Positions 17,090-25,598 of a stretch of 64,000 nucleotides of DNA are shown piece after piece; position 1 is the stretch's first letter; each line of letters begins with the position of its first letter. The notes under the pieces were generated by a model. It saw nothing but the letters and a program-made list of their open reading frames with translations, had not been told where the DNA came from and ran no database searches. A program made the translations under genes and the position numbers. The DNA is from Arcticibacter pallidicorallinus (lineage in GTDB: Bacteria > Bacteroidota > Bacteroidia > Sphingobacteriales > Sphingobacteriaceae), in NCBI RefSeq assembly GCF_003002875.1, contig NZ_PVTH01000006.1:1-64000 (forward strand), read 5' to 3'.

Positions 17090-17935
17090 CTAAAGGTAAG
17101 AGAGTGGGCGGGCATTCAGCTGAGTGTAGGAATGGGGTACAAAATTATCCTCCGCAGACTCACAGGTTACCGAAATGGCGTCAAACTGTACATCGCCGAA
17201 GATGCTGGCGATGGCGGTATCGGCCGCGTCTCTTCCTGTTGCGATCTTAACCAGCCCATTGAGGGGAGCCAGCCTGGTGGGATCGAATATAATCCATCTG
17301 CCTCCGAGGTAGGCTTCAAAACAGGCATGAAAGTCCGGGGGACTAAGTTTATAAGAGTACCCCGTAAAATATCTCGCCGGAATAGTCAAAGCCCTGCATA
17401 AAGCGATTCCGAGGTGAGCGAAATCTCTGCAGACACCCGCCTGTTCCGTAACGGTATCATAGGCTGAGGTTTGTGAGTTTGTTGAGCCACTCAGATATTC
17501 CACATTGTTATAAATCCACTCTGTCAAAGCCAGAACCTTTTCGAAGGCATTCTCGATGTGGCCAAACATATTGTTAGCCAGCCGATAAAGTTTATCAGAC
17601 TGACAATACCTGCTTGGATTGAGATACGATAGCACGAGGGCATCCATATCCCTCAAGGGTACTTCATAAAGATCGGAGGGATCCAGTAGTGTATAAGAAT
17701 TGTCGACGGTTGCTTTATACCGCAGTTTCAAGGGAGATGGTTCAGTAACATTAATCCGCACGAAGCGATTATCTGCACTTAGCGAGAGGAGTTCTTCGTA
17801 GAAAAAATAGGGTTCCACCAGGAAGAACTCTTCGAGTATCTGTTGGGATGAGGTTTTTAGCGCGTGAATATTGAGGATAAGCGTTCCCGGGGAACGGAAT
17901 TGATAGGCCAGTTCGGACGATACGTTGAATCTCAT
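17090..17935 (-). CDS. Transglutaminase-like cysteine protease, Anbu-associated
   Basis: A 281-aa protein with an N-terminal beta domain (1-120) typical of the bacterial transglutaminase N-region (MRFNVSSELAYQF) and a catalytic domain (about 145-240). Catalytic residues are the Cys in EQAGVCRDFAHLG, the His in DFHACFEAYLGG and the Asp in WIIFDPTR. There is no signal peptide. It overlaps the Anbu start codon by 4 nt (17932-17935), indicating translational coupling. Transglutaminases of this kind are known partners of Anbu, usually with an ATP-grasp and an alpha-E protein, both absent here. Confidence 0.9.
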   Translation of the reverse strand: MRFNVSSELAYQFRSPGTLILNIHALKTSSQQILEEFFLVEPYFFYEELLSLSADNRFVRINVTEPSPLKLRYKATVDNSYTLLDPSDLYEVPLRDMDALVLSYLNPSRYCQSDKLYRLANNMFGHIENAFEKVLALTEWIYNNVEYLSGSTNSQTSAYDTVTEQAGVCRDFAHLGIALCRALTIPARYFTGYSYKLSPPDFHACFEAYLGGRWIIFDPTRLAPLNGLVKIATGRDAADTAIASIFGDVQFDAISVTCESAEDNFVPHSYTQLNARPLSYL

Positions 17936-18687
17936 AGATCAATCTTCCTGCAATCGTCATTTAATACACGTAACTTTTCAAAGGCCGGCTCCATCCAGTC
18001 TTCGGGAATATTTAACAAAGCTGTTTTCAACTCATTCGCCCATTGAGCTGATATGTGCTCCAGGTCTTGCTTTTCAAACCGGTATTCGCTCATTGCAAAG
18101 CTATCCTTGTTATAAAGAATGACGTCAATTGGAAAATCGACGTCATTAGTACTTGTACGTGTAGAATCAAAGGATAAGAAGCCCGTTTTCAGCGCCAGCT
18201 TCATAGAAGAATCTTCCTTGAGCGTACGGTTGAGAATAGGTTTTCCAGGACCAGAGTTGCCGATGATTACAAAGGGTGAACCCTGGTCGAGCTCTACCCA
18301 GTTACCTTCAGGGTAAAGAAGAAAGAGTTTGTGCTCATCATCGTCTGATAGCTGCCCCCCTATTATGGTGTTCAGATTAAATTTGAATCCGGATTTTTCA
18401 AGAGGCCCTCTATCCTCCTCAGCAACCCGGCGAACCTGCTGTCCGAACGCATTGACTGCCTTATAGAGTTTATTGTATTCAGCGCCGCCGTCAATAAGCT
18501 CACGGAAGTAGATGATTGCTTTATCCCTTACAGATCTCAAGCCACTGGTCATGATAAAAAGGGAGTGTTGATTTTTCTGATCAACAAACACCTTTTTTTT
18601 AACGGTGGTATCCGTTCCCGAAGTAATACGGGTGTCGGCAATTGCCACAAGACCTTCTTTAACCTTAATCGCCAGACAATAAGTCAT
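17932..18687 (-). CDS. Anbu: ancestral proteasome beta-subunit homologue
   Basis: A 251-aa Ntn-hydrolase of the proteasome/HslV superfamily. The N-terminus is M-TYCLAIKVKEGLVAIADTR, giving Thr2 as nucleophile after Met removal. The conserved Asp is in ADTRIT and a Lys pair near 32-34 in VKKKVFV. Anbu assembles into open rings or helices, and its substrates are unknown. It starts 9 nt after the ppc stop and overlaps the transglutaminase gene by 4 nt, so the three are probably cotranscribed. C-terminal helix 215-251 is typical. Confidence 0.9.
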   Translation of the reverse strand: MTYCLAIKVKEGLVAIADTRITSGTDTTVKKKVFVDQKNQHSLFIMTSGLRSVRDKAIIYFRELIDGGAEYNKLYKAVNAFGQQVRRVAEEDRGPLEKSGFKFNLNTIIGGQLSDDDEHKLFLLYPEGNWVELDQGSPFVIIGNSGPGKPILNRTLKEDSSMKLALKTGFLSFDSTRTSTNDVDFPIDVILYNKDSFAMSEYRFEKQDLEHISAQWANELKTALLNIPEDWMEPAFEKLRVLNDDCRKIDL

Positions 18688-18696
18688 CCTTTTAAT

Positions 18697-21264
18697 TTAT
18701 GCAAGATTTCTACCCGCGTTTACGATACCATACACTGTGCGGATTACCAGCTTGTTAAATATTTTCACCTTCTCCTCGTCGTCTTTATGCTTATCCAATT
18801 GCTGCAGCGCGTAGTGCTGAATGATTACCAGAGGCAGAACAATGCGTTCTCTCAAGGCAATAGAGCGGCGTTCTACAGGATAAAGCTCCATAAGCACGGT
18901 AGTTCCTGTAAGCTCCAGCATTAGCGACTTCGTCAGGTCGTATTCGGTTTTAAGCTTCGTCCAGAATTCGCCATATACCTTATCGTTGGCAAGGAAAGAT
19001 GTAATGTTGAAGTTTACTTTAGACATCGACATGATACAATTGTCGATCATTGTTTTAAACTGTCCGGAAGTTTCATACATACTTTTCACGTCATCCCAAA
19101 CACCGTCTTCCTTAGCCTTCTTTAATGCAGAACCTACGCCGTAGAAGCCAGGGACATTCTGCTTGAGCTGGCTCCAGGAAGTAACAAAGCTAATGGCACG
19201 GAGGTCTTCCAGCTTAAGCTCGGCTCCGGAGTCACGTTTAACCGGACGGCTGCTGATATTTATATGAGCAAGAAGTTTAAGCGGACTTAGCTGCTCCAGG
19301 TACCGCAGGAATAGCGGGTCCTCCCTCAATGCTACGAAAGCACGATGGCTTGTATCGGCCATGCCGTCGATTATCGACTTCTGAGTGGGAGTAAAAGTAT
19401 TTTTATCACTGGTATCCAAAGCAGAAACGATCCCTGCATTTACCATCTGTTCAATATTGAAGTAGGCCGTATCAAAAGAGCCATACTGGCTGCTGATGGT
19501 TTGGCCCTGAATGGTGAGCTGTATATGGTCATTGGCAATTTCGCTTCCCATGGAAGCATAGAAGCGGTGCGTTTTACCACCTCCGCGAGCAGGAGGACCA
19601 CCACGACCATCAAAGAAAGCTAGTTGAATACCGTTCTTTCTGGCGAGTGTTGTCAGTACGACTTTCGCTTTATAGATAGACCAGTTTGCCATCAGGTAAC
19701 CGCCATCTTTGGTACTGTCGGAGAAGCCAAGCATGATAATTTGCTTGTTACCTCTCTTGGCAAGATGCTCTTTATAGAACGGATGTGTATACAGCGTTTC
19801 CATAACAGGTCCTGCCAGAGCGAGATCCTGTACGGTTTCAAACAAAGGAACGAAGTCTACGCTCAGTTCGTCTTTCTTCCAGCCGCTCCAAAGGAACAGG
19901 TTGATCAACTGCAAAATATCAGAAGCTTTCTGGCAGTTACTGATGATGAAGCGATGTGAGGCTTTTTCTCCGCCCGCAAACTGCATTTTCTTCATCAGTC
20001 TGATCGTTTGAAACGTATCATCACTTAGCGGTTCAAATCCCGAGGCCGGAGCATCCGCCTCATCGAAGCGAATGGACTGAAGTTTCTCTTCTTCGTTTAA
20101 CTCATCATAGCCTTCGGGGAAAGCATGCGATATGGCGCCCCTCAATTCAGCATGCGCTTTTCTGAGAACCCTGCTATCCTGTCTGATATCGAGAGATGCG
20201 AAGTAACAACCAAATAATTTAACCTTATGAATAAGGTCCTCAACGGCATCTACAAACAGGCCGTCATGAGCACGGACAAGAACGTCTTTGACAGAGTTCA
20301 GGTTTGCTAATATCTCGTCGCGTAAATCAGTTGGCTCCTCAGTTTTGATGAAACTATTCTGATAAAAAAGGTGCTGTAAACGCTCCATATACTCTTCCAC
20401 CCCTCTGAACGTGATTCGACGTTTGAGAACCCTGAAGTCCCGGTAGTAGCAACGGAAGAGCAGTTCCCTGAGCAACTCAGAAACTGTCTTTGTACTTTCG
20501 CATGTTACATTAGGATTTCCGTCACGGTCGCCTCCCGGCCAGAATCCAAGTTCTATCAGCTGATGGGTGTTGAAGATCGGTGTTTCGAACTCATTCTCGA
20601 CCTGCTTCTGTATGCTCGAAACGACGTTATAAAACACGTTCTCCAGAAACCAGGCTAGGCTTACAGCCTCATTTACCGGTGTGGGTTTAGTTTTATTGAA
20701 GAAAGGGGTTTTGCCCAGTTGCTGCAACAGCAAGTGAACGCTATTGATATCGTTGGTCTTCAACGCCTCTGTGAGATCGGTGATAATGGCCAGGACCCTA
20801 CCCGGGTAGAACTGGGTGGGGTGAGCCGTAAGAACGAGTCTCAATGAGAAGTCTTCCAGCATCTTGCGTATATCTGCCTTCATAGAAGGATTAGAGGATG
20901 CGTGCTGAAGCAATACAGCTAGCGAACCTACTTCGTCGGCGGAATGCGTTTTGTTGAAAGCTGAGTCTTCTATCGCATCAAACAGCACAACTTGTCTCTC
21001 GATATATTGTATGAAACGAAACAGCAAGTCAAAGCGATCAGAAGCCTGAACGTATTGTTCGTACTGACCAAAGAAACTCTCAATTATATCAGATGGAGCA
21101 ATGTTCTGTTTGACACTTTCTTCGCAATGAGAGGTAAAGAATGGCAACAGGGTGCCTGTATGTTTTACACGGTAAAAAGGAAGGGTCAGGAATAAGCTAT
21201 TATATAACTCAAATCGTGTTACCACCTCACTAGCAAAGACTGCTTCTTTCTGGCTAAGTTTCAT
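18697..21264 (-). CDS. ppc: Phosphoenolpyruvate carboxylase
   Basis: An 855-aa enzyme that carboxylates PEP with bicarbonate to give oxaloacetate, refilling the TCA cycle. Signatures are LRLVLTAHPTQ near residue 150 (catalytic His), GFWPGGDRDGNPNVT near 245, MLGFSDSTKDGGY, and FFDGRGGPPARGGGKT near 545. In the last one the usual GRGGSVGRGG loop reads GRGGPPARGGG. The C-terminus is GIVNAGRNLA instead of the usual QNTG. It heads the minus-strand run that includes Anbu. Length is slightly below E. coli PEPC (883). Confidence 0.95.
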   Translation of the reverse strand: MKLSQKEAVFASEVVTRFELYNSLFLTLPFYRVKHTGTLLPFFTSHCEESVKQNIAPSDIIESFFGQYEQYVQASDRFDLLFRFIQYIERQVVLFDAIEDSAFNKTHSADEVGSLAVLLQHASSNPSMKADIRKMLEDFSLRLVLTAHPTQFYPGRVLAIITDLTEALKTNDINSVHLLLQQLGKTPFFNKTKPTPVNEAVSLAWFLENVFYNVVSSIQKQVENEFETPIFNTHQLIELGFWPGGDRDGNPNVTCESTKTVSELLRELLFRCYYRDFRVLKRRITFRGVEEYMERLQHLFYQNSFIKTEEPTDLRDEILANLNSVKDVLVRAHDGLFVDAVEDLIHKVKLFGCYFASLDIRQDSRVLRKAHAELRGAISHAFPEGYDELNEEEKLQSIRFDEADAPASGFEPLSDDTFQTIRLMKKMQFAGGEKASHRFIISNCQKASDILQLINLFLWSGWKKDELSVDFVPLFETVQDLALAGPVMETLYTHPFYKEHLAKRGNKQIIMLGFSDSTKDGGYLMANWSIYKAKVVLTTLARKNGIQLAFFDGRGGPPARGGGKTHRFYASMGSEIANDHIQLTIQGQTISSQYGSFDTAYFNIEQMVNAGIVSALDTSDKNTFTPTQKSIIDGMADTSHRAFVALREDPLFLRYLEQLSPLKLLAHINISSRPVKRDSGAELKLEDLRAISFVTSWSQLKQNVPGFYGVGSALKKAKEDGVWDDVKSMYETSGQFKTMIDNCIMSMSKVNFNITSFLANDKVYGEFWTKLKTEYDLTKSLMLELTGTTVLMELYPVERRSIALRERIVLPLVIIQHYALQQLDKHKDDEEKVKIFNKLVIRTVYGIVNAGRNLA

Positions 21265-21525
21265 TTATTAAGTGTACTTGTTTTAAACAAAATTAAAAGG
21301 ATAAAGCATTTCACAAAATTTTTTATTGCCGTTAAAACGGTATAGTCTATAAAACTTAGAGGATTAAGCGTTTGAACACCTTGTGAAAGCGATCATAAGG
21401 TCATACATAACAAGCCTTTATCCTCTTCATTTAAAATGCTTCGAAAATATTTATTAAGCTAGGGATAAATTCTGAATAAAAGTGCCATATTTTTATAATT
21501 TACGCAATTTGGTTATCATTGTCAT

Positions 21526-22140
21526 ATGTTGTTTGATGACACCTATAGAACTATAGGCCGGCCGGGCGAAGGCATTTTCAGGGATAAAGGCAGCAAGTTT
21601 ATCGGCTACGCGTTTGCCACGCGCACTGAAGATGAGCTAAAAGATCGCCTTGCTGCTATTCGGGCGGAACATCCGAAGGCAAGACATTACTGCTGGGCGG
21701 CGCGCTTCACTACTGATCGCTCAGTTTTCAAGCTTAACGATGATGGGGAGCCATCTGGTAGCGCAGGACGACCCATCCTCAATACACTTCTCTCGCAAGA
21801 TCTTACCAATGTTGCGGTTATCGTAGTTCGCTATTTTGGAGGTACTTTGCTTGGAATCCCGGGTCTGATTAATGCTTATAAAGCAGCGTCGATAGAAGCT
21901 TTGAAGGCGAGCGAGATTGTTGAGCTTAACTTGACAGACGTTTATAGTATTCATTTTGACTATCTGCAAATGAACGCTGTCATGAGGATCTTAAAGGATA
22001 ATGACTTGCGCATTATTGAGCAGGTCTTTGACAATGATTGTACTATTACGATTGAGATCAGAAAAAGTATACTAAATCAAGTATTAGCAAAGATGGATAA
22101 TACGACATCCTTGTCCTACAAATACTTATACTCAAATTAA
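21526..22140 (+). CDS. YigZ/IMPACT-family protein
   Basis: A 204-aa protein. The N-terminal UPF0029 domain has FRDKGSKFIGYAF, HPKARHYCWAARF and NDDGEPSGSAGRPIL, followed by VIVVRYFGGTLLGIPGLI. The C-terminal ferredoxin-like domain (about 135-204) is more divergent. The function is unsettled; eukaryotic IMPACT modulates translation control. It is a single gene facing away from ppc and is followed immediately by a strong terminator. Length matches the family. Confidence 0.93.
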   Translation: MLFDDTYRTIGRPGEGIFRDKGSKFIGYAFATRTEDELKDRLAAIRAEHPKARHYCWAARFTTDRSVFKLNDDGEPSGSAGRPILNTLLSQDLTNVAVIVVRYFGGTLLGIPGLINAYKAASIEALKASEIVELNLTDVYSIHFDYLQMNAVMRILKDNDLRIIEQVFDNDCTITIEIRKSILNQVLAKMDNTTSLSYKYLYSN

Positions 22141-22171
22141 AAGGGCGATACTTTAGTGGTATCGCCCTTTT
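22139..22171. terminator. Bidirectional terminator after the YigZ-family gene
   Basis: AAAAGGGCGATAC (22139-22151) and GTATCGCCCTTTT (22159-22171) form a perfect 13-bp hairpin with a 7-nt loop. It begins at the stop codon and can serve the convergent small gene as well. Confidence 0.9.
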
Positions 22172-22219
22172 AAAGAACATATTTGTTCACCTGCCTCATT
22201 TCTGAGGTTATACCAACAA

Positions 22220-22480
22220 TTAATTTTTAATTTTCTGATTAATGCTTTTTATAATTTCATTAAACAGATAAGCAGGCATATTTCCTTTAACCAGACTCCA
22301 TGAATGATCGCTGTTTCGTGCGAGCGTGCCCAGGAATGTATTGTCTTCCAGGTTCACACTATAACCATCCTGGTTCTGAGTAACTACAATTTCGTTGAAC
22401 TCACCATTGTCAAATAAGTTAACAAAGAAATTGTAGCAGGTTGAAGCATGCTGTTCCAAGTTGCTCATATCAGTTCCCAT
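22220..22480 (-). CDS. Small protein, function unknown
   Basis: An 86-aa acidic-to-neutral cytosolic protein with strands (EIVVTQNQDGYSVNL, TFLGTLARN) followed by a C-terminal helix (YLFNEIIKSINQKIKN). No signal peptide, membrane segment or known motif is seen. Met5 (22468) is an alternative start. It lies 92 nt downstream of tex on the same strand and ends before the terminator at 22139-22171. It is more likely a real gene than not, because of its balanced composition and fit between terminator and tex. Confidence 0.6.
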   Translation of the reverse strand: MGTDMSNLEQHASTCYNFFVNLFDNGEFNEIVVTQNQDGYSVNLEDNTFLGTLARNSDHSWSLVKGNMPAYLFNEIIKSINQKIKN

Positions 22481-22572
22481 AGATGGATAACCTTCGATGG
22501 AAGGAATTTGTTCTTATGTTTTTACAGTTTTTTTAACATTCGTTGAAAGCTATCGACAATCAATGCAAGTCT

Positions 22573-24837
22573 CTAAGAGAATTTATTCTTTAACGCCGCC
22601 AGCTTATCCTTGAAGTCTTCTTTTGGCCCAGCACTCTTCCCGTGTCCGCTATTTTTAACCGATGATGCCTTCCTTTCTGTACCCGCTTCGCCCTTAGACG
22701 AACTCTTCGCCCCCTCCATCTTCATGGAGAGCGCAATCCGCTTACGTGCTTCGTCTACTTCTGTAACCCTGACCGTCACTTTCTGGTGTACTTTTACCAC
22801 CTCATTAGGGTCTTTTATGAACCTGTCGGCCAACTGACTTAAATGCACAAGGCCGTCCTGGTGTACGCCGAGATCCACGAACGCTCCAAAACTGGTTATA
22901 TTTGTCACAATTCCCGGAAGGACCATTCCCACTTTTAGGTCGCTGATTGCATTGACTCCGTCTGTAAAGCTAAAAGCCTCGAATTGCTCCCTGGGATCCC
23001 TCCCCGGCTTAGCGAGCTGCTCAAGAATATCCGTTATAGTTGGTAAGCCAATGGAATCACTGATATATTTTTCGGAACGTATTCTTTTTCGAAGGGCCTC
23101 ATCTTTCATCAAGTCATGTATCGTACAACCAAGGTCTGCTGCCATTTGCTCTACGACAGCATATCTTTCCGGATGTATAGCACTCCTGTCGAGTGGATTA
23201 ACCGCATTATGAATCCTCAGGAAGCCCGCAGCCTGTTCAAAAGCTTTCTCTCCCAGCCTGGGGATTTTCTTTAACTCAGACCTCTTTTTAAAGGCGCCGT
23301 TTGTTTCTCTATACTCTACAATATTCTTAGCCAACTGAGGACCGAGCCCCGAGATATATGACAAAATTTGTTTCGAAGCCGTATTCAGTTCAACGCCCAC
23401 AGCGTTTACGCAGCTGATTACCGTGTCATCGAGAGACGATTGCAACTTATTTTGGTCGACATCATGCTGGTACTGCCCTACGCCTATCGACTTGGGATCT
23501 ATCTTGACAAGCTCCGCTAAGGGATCCATCAGTCGCCGCCCAATCGAAACAGCTCCCCTAACCGTTATGTCTTTATCGGGAAATTCTTCTCTGGCGGCGT
23601 CTGAGGCAGAGTAAATGGAAGCTCCGCTCTCGTTCACCATCATGATTTTCACATCTGATAGTTTGAGGTTTTTAACAAAAACCTCCGTCTCGCGCCCGGC
23701 GGTTCCATTACCGATGGCGATCGTATCAATCGAATATTCACCTGCTAATTGTTTAATCACCTTGTTTGCTTCCGCCAAGCCTCCGGCTCCACTATGTGGA
23801 TATATAGTAGTATTAATCAAAAGCTTACCTTGTTCATTAAGACAAACCACTTTACATCCGGTTCGGAATCCCGGATCGATAGCAAGAATATTTCTTTGTC
23901 CTAATGGCGGGGACATCAGCAGTTGTTTTGCATTGTCTGCAAACACCCTTATTGCCTCTTCATCAGCCCGCTTTTTAGTATGCAACCGAATTTCGGTTTC
24001 CATAGAAGGCTTTAGCAGCCGCTTGTAACAGTCCGCGATAGCAAGTCGTACCTGACTGGACGCCTCTGAATTACTTTTCACAAATTGACGATCAAGCAGA
24101 GCGAGGGCCTCCTCCTCTGGCGGCATGATATCGAGCGTAAGGATAAGTTCTTTCTCACCCCTCCTCATCGCCAGAATACGGTGCGAGGGTGCGTCTTTAA
24201 CCGAGTCTGTCCAGTTAAAATAGTCTTTGTATTTCTGTCCGGCCTCTTCTTTGCCTTCAATGACTTTCGACACAAACTGACCTTTCTCAAGAAACAGCTG
24301 CCTGATCTTAGCACGAGCCTCTGCATCTTCATTGATGAGCTCTGCGAGGATGTCCCGCGCACCTGCCAGCGCTTCGACATCTGAACTCACGCCCTTAGCG
24401 TCATCTACATATTTAGAGGCTACCTCCAGAACGTTAAAAGCCCCCTGTTCCATTAACTTATCCGCCAAAGGCTGCAGGTTCCTTTCTCTTGCAATGCTCG
24501 CCCTGGTCTTTCTTTTCGGTCTGTAGGGAAGATAGATATCCTCCAGTTCAACCATTGTCAGCGCATCCATGATCTTCTTTTCAAGGGTGGCATCCAATTT
24601 TCCCAGCTCAGTGAGTGATTTAAGGATCGCTTGTCTTCTTTTATCCAGTTCGCGAAGCTGTTCAGCCCGGTCGCGGATGGCAGCTACCTGCACTTCGTCC
24701 AGGCTGCCCGTCATCTCTTTTCTATATCGCGAAATAAATGGAACGGTTGCTCCCTCGTCAAGCAGAGTCAACGTAGTGGTCACCTGCTTTTCAGCGATAT
24801 TCAGCTCTTCCGCAATCTTTCTTACATGTGTAATCAT
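22573..24837 (-). CDS. tex: Tex family RNA-binding transcription accessory protein
   Basis: A 754-aa nucleic-acid-binding protein. An N-terminal helical domain (1-190) is followed by a YqgF/RuvX-like domain (about 320-450, LAIDPGFRTGCKVV), helix-hairpin-helix (about 490-560, LGPQLAKNIVEYRE and LKKIPRLGEKAFEQ), and an S1 domain (about 640-710, VLPGIVTNITSFGAFVDLG and GLVHLSQLA). The last 40 residues are Lys/Ser-rich and probably flexible. Tex influences transcription and toxin expression in pathogens; here it is a housekeeping gene. The DUF3307 gene lies 43 nt upstream on the same strand. Confidence 0.95.
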   Translation of the reverse strand: MITHVRKIAEELNIAEKQVTTTLTLLDEGATVPFISRYRKEMTGSLDEVQVAAIRDRAEQLRELDKRRQAILKSLTELGKLDATLEKKIMDALTMVELEDIYLPYRPKRKTRASIARERNLQPLADKLMEQGAFNVLEVASKYVDDAKGVSSDVEALAGARDILAELINEDAEARAKIRQLFLEKGQFVSKVIEGKEEAGQKYKDYFNWTDSVKDAPSHRILAMRRGEKELILTLDIMPPEEEALALLDRQFVKSNSEASSQVRLAIADCYKRLLKPSMETEIRLHTKKRADEEAIRVFADNAKQLLMSPPLGQRNILAIDPGFRTGCKVVCLNEQGKLLINTTIYPHSGAGGLAEANKVIKQLAGEYSIDTIAIGNGTAGRETEVFVKNLKLSDVKIMMVNESGASIYSASDAAREEFPDKDITVRGAVSIGRRLMDPLAELVKIDPKSIGVGQYQHDVDQNKLQSSLDDTVISCVNAVGVELNTASKQILSYISGLGPQLAKNIVEYRETNGAFKKRSELKKIPRLGEKAFEQAAGFLRIHNAVNPLDRSAIHPERYAVVEQMAADLGCTIHDLMKDEALRKRIRSEKYISDSIGLPTITDILEQLAKPGRDPREQFEAFSFTDGVNAISDLKVGMVLPGIVTNITSFGAFVDLGVHQDGLVHLSQLADRFIKDPNEVVKVHQKVTVRVTEVDEARKRIALSMKMEGAKSSSKGEAGTERKASSVKNSGHGKSAGPKEDFKDKLAALKNKFS

Positions 24838-24880
24838 TTGTAAAACAATATTTTTTTATGATGTCTGCCTGGGTGGTGTA

Positions 24881-25597
24881 TCAGATCGATAACGGCAGAA
24901 AGGTTTTAATAATTAATCCCGCGACCAGGGCAAATGTGATACTAATTAATGTGCCGATCAAAACATACTCGCTTCTCTCCTGAGCATTTTTACTCTCTGA
25001 AAAGCGCAAGATCGACTTAGCAGCGGTTAGCAAGGCTATTGCTGCATACTGATTAAAGACAACCAGCACAAATATGATCAGCCGTTCGAGTATCCCAATC
25101 CACTTGCCCGCATCTGCCAGACTGTTTGATGTATCGGCGAGTTGTTCTCGCCACCTGCGGGTCAGCATTCCTATAATGATACCTGATGGTTGAGCCAGGA
25201 ACACCAGAGCAAGCGTTACAGCCCAATAATTCTCATTGTTAAATATGGACTTAAAAGAAGTTGCGATTGCGGGATCGGGTGCGTATAGCAGCAATCCAGT
25301 TACCAGGATAATCAAAAGATGCAGGGCTTGATCCAGCACAAAATACTGTATCCTTTGCGGTTTGTACGACTTCCAGAGATCTATAAAAAAATGTGACAGT
25401 CCAATAACGACGGGCACTATCCAGTTGGTAAAACCATCAAATAAACAAGCTATTAGCACTGTTATAGCAATGTGATAGTAGATATGCCTGGATTTATAAT
25501 GATGCGCATTTCTACCCTCCACCCAGGAATTTGGCTGCAGAGCAAAATCCGTAAGTAGATGTGCAGCAAACATTTTCAGATACCAGAGTAAAAGCAT
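24881..25597 (-). CDS. DUF3307 integral membrane protein
   Basis: A 238-aa membrane protein with about six to seven hydrophobic segments. The N-terminal DUF3307 part has LLLWYLKMFAAHLLTDFALQ, with the polar HLLTDF core, and later IGLSHFFIDLWK and YFVLDQALHLLII. His and Asp recur inside the membrane segments, suggesting metal or proton chemistry. I start at 25597, whose ATG comes one base after the stop of the SatD-like gene (TGA-T-ATG), rather than at 25678 within it. The tight coupling says the two proteins act together. Function unknown. Confidence 0.8.
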   Translation of the reverse strand: MLLLWYLKMFAAHLLTDFALQPNSWVEGRNAHHYKSRHIYYHIAITVLIACLFDGFTNWIVPVVIGLSHFFIDLWKSYKPQRIQYFVLDQALHLLIILVTGLLLYAPDPAIATSFKSIFNNENYWAVTLALVFLAQPSGIIIGMLTRRWREQLADTSNSLADAGKWIGILERLIIFVLVVFNQYAAIALLTAAKSILRFSESKNAQERSEYVLIGTLISITFALVAGLIIKTFLPLSI

Positions 25598-25598
25598 A

